From contig QHXL01000145.1 in the NCBI GenBank assembly GCA_003222935.1, positions 1 through 9,281 on the forward strand: a stretch of DNA of 9,281 nt, given 5' to 3'. The stretch comes from Acidobacteriota bacterium. GTDB taxonomy: Bacteria; Acidobacteriota; Blastocatellia; Pyrinomonadales; Pyrinomonadaceae. Position 1 is the first letter of the stretch; every line of letters begins with the position of its first letter. The translations under genes were made by a program, and so were the position numbers. Shown piece by piece: positions 7,390 to 9,281 of this stretch. The notes under the pieces were generated by a model that saw only the letters and a program-made list of their open reading frames with translations, did not search any database and was not told where the DNA came from.

Positions 7390-7407
7390 TCGCTAACGTG
7401 TTAGCGA
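7390..7407. promoter_or_regulatory. 18-bp palindrome, candidate operator
   Basis: TCGCTAAC (7390-7397) and GTTAGCGA (7400-7407) are perfect 8-bp arms around a GT centre. Compact palindromes built from GTTAGCG/CGCTAAC half-sites resemble binding sites of LacI-family sugar regulators, an analogy from general knowledge and not a match I can score. It lies about 190 bp upstream of the kinase start and about 180 bp downstream of the glycosidase stop, where it could control the kinase operon. No regulator gene of that family is in the window. Confidence 0.4.
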
Positions 7408-7496
7408 TAAAGCATGAAGGGATTCTACTACTGGAAGGAAGAATTACTCCATCAATAACGGTCGCAGGAAGTCAGGCGGCTATTTGAAATGGCTCG

Positions 7497-7522
7497 AATC
7501 CCACCCCACGGTGGGTGGGATT
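7497..7522 (-). terminator. Hairpin terminator candidate after the GH28 gene
   Basis: AATCCCACCC (7497-7506) and GGGTGGGATT (7513-7522) form a perfect 10-bp stem with a 6-base loop, about 67 bases past the GH28 stop. On the minus strand the stem is preceded by A residues and followed by CGAGCC, so the U-tract is limited to the stem end. On the plus strand it continues into TTTT. It may work in both directions, but no plus-strand gene needs it. Confidence 0.5.
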
Positions 7523-7588
7523 TTGCCATTTGCGACTCATAATCTCTATACGAGGACTTGATGCAATCGGATTTGCAACTAGTAAGCC

Positions 7589-9274
7589 TCAGTACCTTTT
7601 CAGCTCAACTTTTTCGAGGCGCATCTCAGGCATGGGCCAGGATTGATTAGCGCTGACATCACTAATACTCTTGAGCAGAAATGTCGGGACGTCCCCGGCG
7701 TGTTGGCCTTTTACATGCAGAAAATCTACTCCAATCACATCATTCAACCAAAATGCGGGTCTCATATCCTCTCGCAGGTAGCTGACTTCGACGTCGCGCA
7801 ACTGCAGACCCTTTACATGTCGGATGAAGAATCCGTAGGCGGGCATTTCTCCAAACATCGTCGGCTCAGGGTACGTGTCTTCCTTTTCAGGTGGATCAAG
7901 CGCGGCCTGTTCCCGAGTGCCGCCACCTTTTGAGTAGACTCGAATGTTATTCAAACGCAGGTCTTCAATCGGGTGACCCGGGATACCGCTGATGATTGAT
8001 GCATACTTCGGATCAGCGTTGTAGACGACGATGTCGCTAATGGTTACTCGCCGGATCGCGCCGACAGCAGTTGATTCCTTAGGACCTCTCGAGCGCGCAC
8101 CTAACCGGACAAAGATCGGTGAATTACTAATGTCACGCATCGTGATGTTTGAAATGCTGACATCTTCAAGCAATGCTCCATCGACAGCTTCGAGAGCCAG
8201 TCCGCGCGAGTAATCAAATACACAATTCGAAACCGTAATATTTTTGAAACCGCCATTCGACTCAGTGCCAAATTTTATGCGACCGGTTGGACTGAACTGT
8301 CCGTTAGCATTTCGGAAGTCACGCTTATAAGTTCCGTCCAACAGCGTACCTTCGTCGTAGCCACTAACCTGGCAATTCGTGATTGTCACGTTCTCCGTCA
8401 CTCTCGCGTAACCGAGTGCGAACGAACTCTTCGGACAAATGCCGTCGTCGAACGGCGAGTTCACGGTGCAATTTGAAATCCGCACGTTCTTGCATGCATC
8501 GACATCAATGCCATCGCGGTTAGTGTCGATCTTGAGATTATCGATTGTCAGGTTGTCGACGCCGGTGGCGAGAATCGCAAAATGTCCAGCGTGAAGAAGC
8601 GAAACATCGCGAATGATCACGTTACGACAAAGTTTCAGACTAATCGCTTTGTTACCCCAACCCTTCTCGACGGCGTCACGCGCATTCGGATAGCCGAAAG
8701 GACCGGCCCGAGGATCCGGCGGGGCTTTAGCCCGTGCGTCGTTCTCTTCCTTTGAGCGTGATTGACCGCCACTGCGAACCAGCCCCTTTCCCCAGATGCG
8801 TCCTGGACCAAGAATAGAAATGTTTTCCAGGTTCTCACCCCAAATTAAACTGTTCCGCCAGTGGCTATGACCGAAGTCTTGATATTGATCCCACGCGTTC
8901 GGTTCGGGATCGTCATACTTGCCGTCGCCGTCACCAGGGTCAGCGGCGAGAATGGTTGAGCCCTGATCAAGATAGAGTGCGACATTGCTCTTTAATCGAA
9001 TCGAAAAACTTCGATAAGTTCCAGCCGGGAAGCGGACAGTGCCTCCACCTGCTGCGACCGCGGCATCGATGGCCTTGTTGATAGCGGGAGAGTCAAGTGT
9101 CTTCCCGTCGCCCTTCGCGCCGAATGCACGCACATCGAAAACTCCAGTACTGGTACCGCGCTGGAATAAATTCTCTGCTGCATTAGACTTAGTTATTCGC
9201 CTGTCGCCAAATAAGCTGAACACACCTAAACCGGCGATCAGTGTCAGAAATAATCCGGCACGGGTAATCGTCAT
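7589..9274 (-). CDS. Exported glycoside hydrolase family 28 (polygalacturonase-like) protein
   Basis: This 561-residue right-handed beta-helix glycosidase probably hydrolyses pectic polysaccharide outside the cytoplasm. Residues 6-23 form a hydrophobic signal or anchor segment after Arg5; cleavage near the SNAAE region (30-34) is plausible. The mature part opens with FDVRAFGAKGDGKTLDSPAI (46-65) and AAGGGTVRFPAGTY, the pectate-lyase-3-like entry common to GH28. Helical turns with repeated N(V/I)TI-xNC phrases follow (for example 295-301 and 345-351). GH28 catalytic motifs are seen as NRDGID (252-257, in place of NTD), the Asp276-Asp277 pair in FDDGICPKS, and RIK at 332-334. The usual GHG histidine motif is replaced by SGYDEGT (304-310), a form I recall in a bacterial GH28 subgroup. 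Exact substrate (polygalacturonan, rhamnogalacturonan or a modified pectin) is open. The ATG at 9274 lies 7 bases from the window edge after TGGAACG, so upstream starts and the promoter cannot be judged. Confidence 0.9.
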   Translation of the reverse strand: MTITRAGLFLTLIAGLGVFSLFGDRRITKSNAAENLFQRGTSTGVFDVRAFGAKGDGKTLDSPAINKAIDAAVAAGGGTVRFPAGTYRSFSIRLKSNVALYLDQGSTILAADPGDGDGKYDDPEPNAWDQYQDFGHSHWRNSLIWGENLENISILGPGRIWGKGLVRSGGQSRSKEENDARAKAPPDPRAGPFGYPNARDAVEKGWGNKAISLKLCRNVIIRDVSLLHAGHFAILATGVDNLTIDNLKIDTNRDGIDVDACKNVRISNCTVNSPFDDGICPKSSFALGYARVTENVTITNCQVSGYDEGTLLDGTYKRDFRNANGQFSPTGRIKFGTESNGGFKNITVSNCVFDYSRGLALEAVDGALLEDVSISNITMRDISNSPIFVRLGARSRGPKESTAVGAIRRVTISDIVVYNADPKYASIISGIPGHPIEDLRLNNIRVYSKGGGTREQAALDPPEKEDTYPEPTMFGEMPAYGFFIRHVKGLQLRDVEVSYLREDMRPAFWLNDVIGVDFLHVKGQHAGDVPTFLLKSISDVSANQSWPMPEMRLEKVELKRY

Positions 9275-9281
9275 CGTTCCA

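Larger units (their letters stand above)
7200..7588. other. 389-bp intergenic region upstream of the large kinase
   Basis: No gene is visible here. In transcription order it holds the hairpin after the GH28 gene (7497-7522), an 18-bp palindrome (7390-7407), a small cluster of hairpins and a G/C-rich run (7321-7370), a direct repeat (7280-7298) and a pyrimidine-rich leader just before the kinase start. The kinase promoter most likely lies here. I saw no -35/-10 pair good enough to annotate. Confidence 0.6.

Overview
All supported genes lie on the minus strand, so transcription runs from high to low coordinates. Base composition is balanced (roughly half G+C by eye). The mix of very long multi-PAS histidine kinases, a NarL-type regulator and an exported GH28 glycosidase suggests a heterotrophic soil or plant-litter bacterium. 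Protein style makes me think of Acidobacteriota (Blastocatellia-like), but this is an impression from recall, not a demonstrated placement.

In transcription order, the window holds five genes. A GH28 polygalacturonase-type glycosidase with an N-terminal export signal (9274-7589) comes first, followed by a hairpin terminator candidate. A 389-bp spacer then carries an 18-bp palindrome and an 11-bp-phased direct repeat. Next is a 1383-residue membrane-anchored sensor kinase with seven PAS domains, one GAF-like domain and an HPK7 (HisKA_3/HATPase) core (7199-3048). It overlaps by 8 bp a NarL/LuxR-type response regulator that appears to start with TTG (3055-2432). A 567-bp apparently non-coding spacer holds a strong 12-bp-stem hairpin. 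A stand-alone receiver-domain regulator (1864-1445) follows, sharing an ATGA stop/start with a second multi-PAS kinase of the HisKA class (from 1448), whose 3' end runs off the window.

The window therefore contains two adjacent two-component cassettes of different classes. In the first, the HPK7 kinase should phosphorylate the NarL-type regulator, which would act on DNA. In the second, a soluble PAS kinase is translationally coupled to a receiver with no output domain, which suggests a phosphorelay, protein-protein output or crosstalk with the first cassette. Whether either cassette controls the GH28 gene cannot be told from the sequence; proximity is the only link.

I saw no tRNA, rRNA, CRISPR array, insertion sequence or phage gene. 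No unmistakably novel system is visible. The most unusual items are the size and near-absent extracytoplasmic part of the large kinase, the orphan receiver coupled to a kinase, the non-coding spacers with strong inverted repeats, and the altered GH28 histidine motif.
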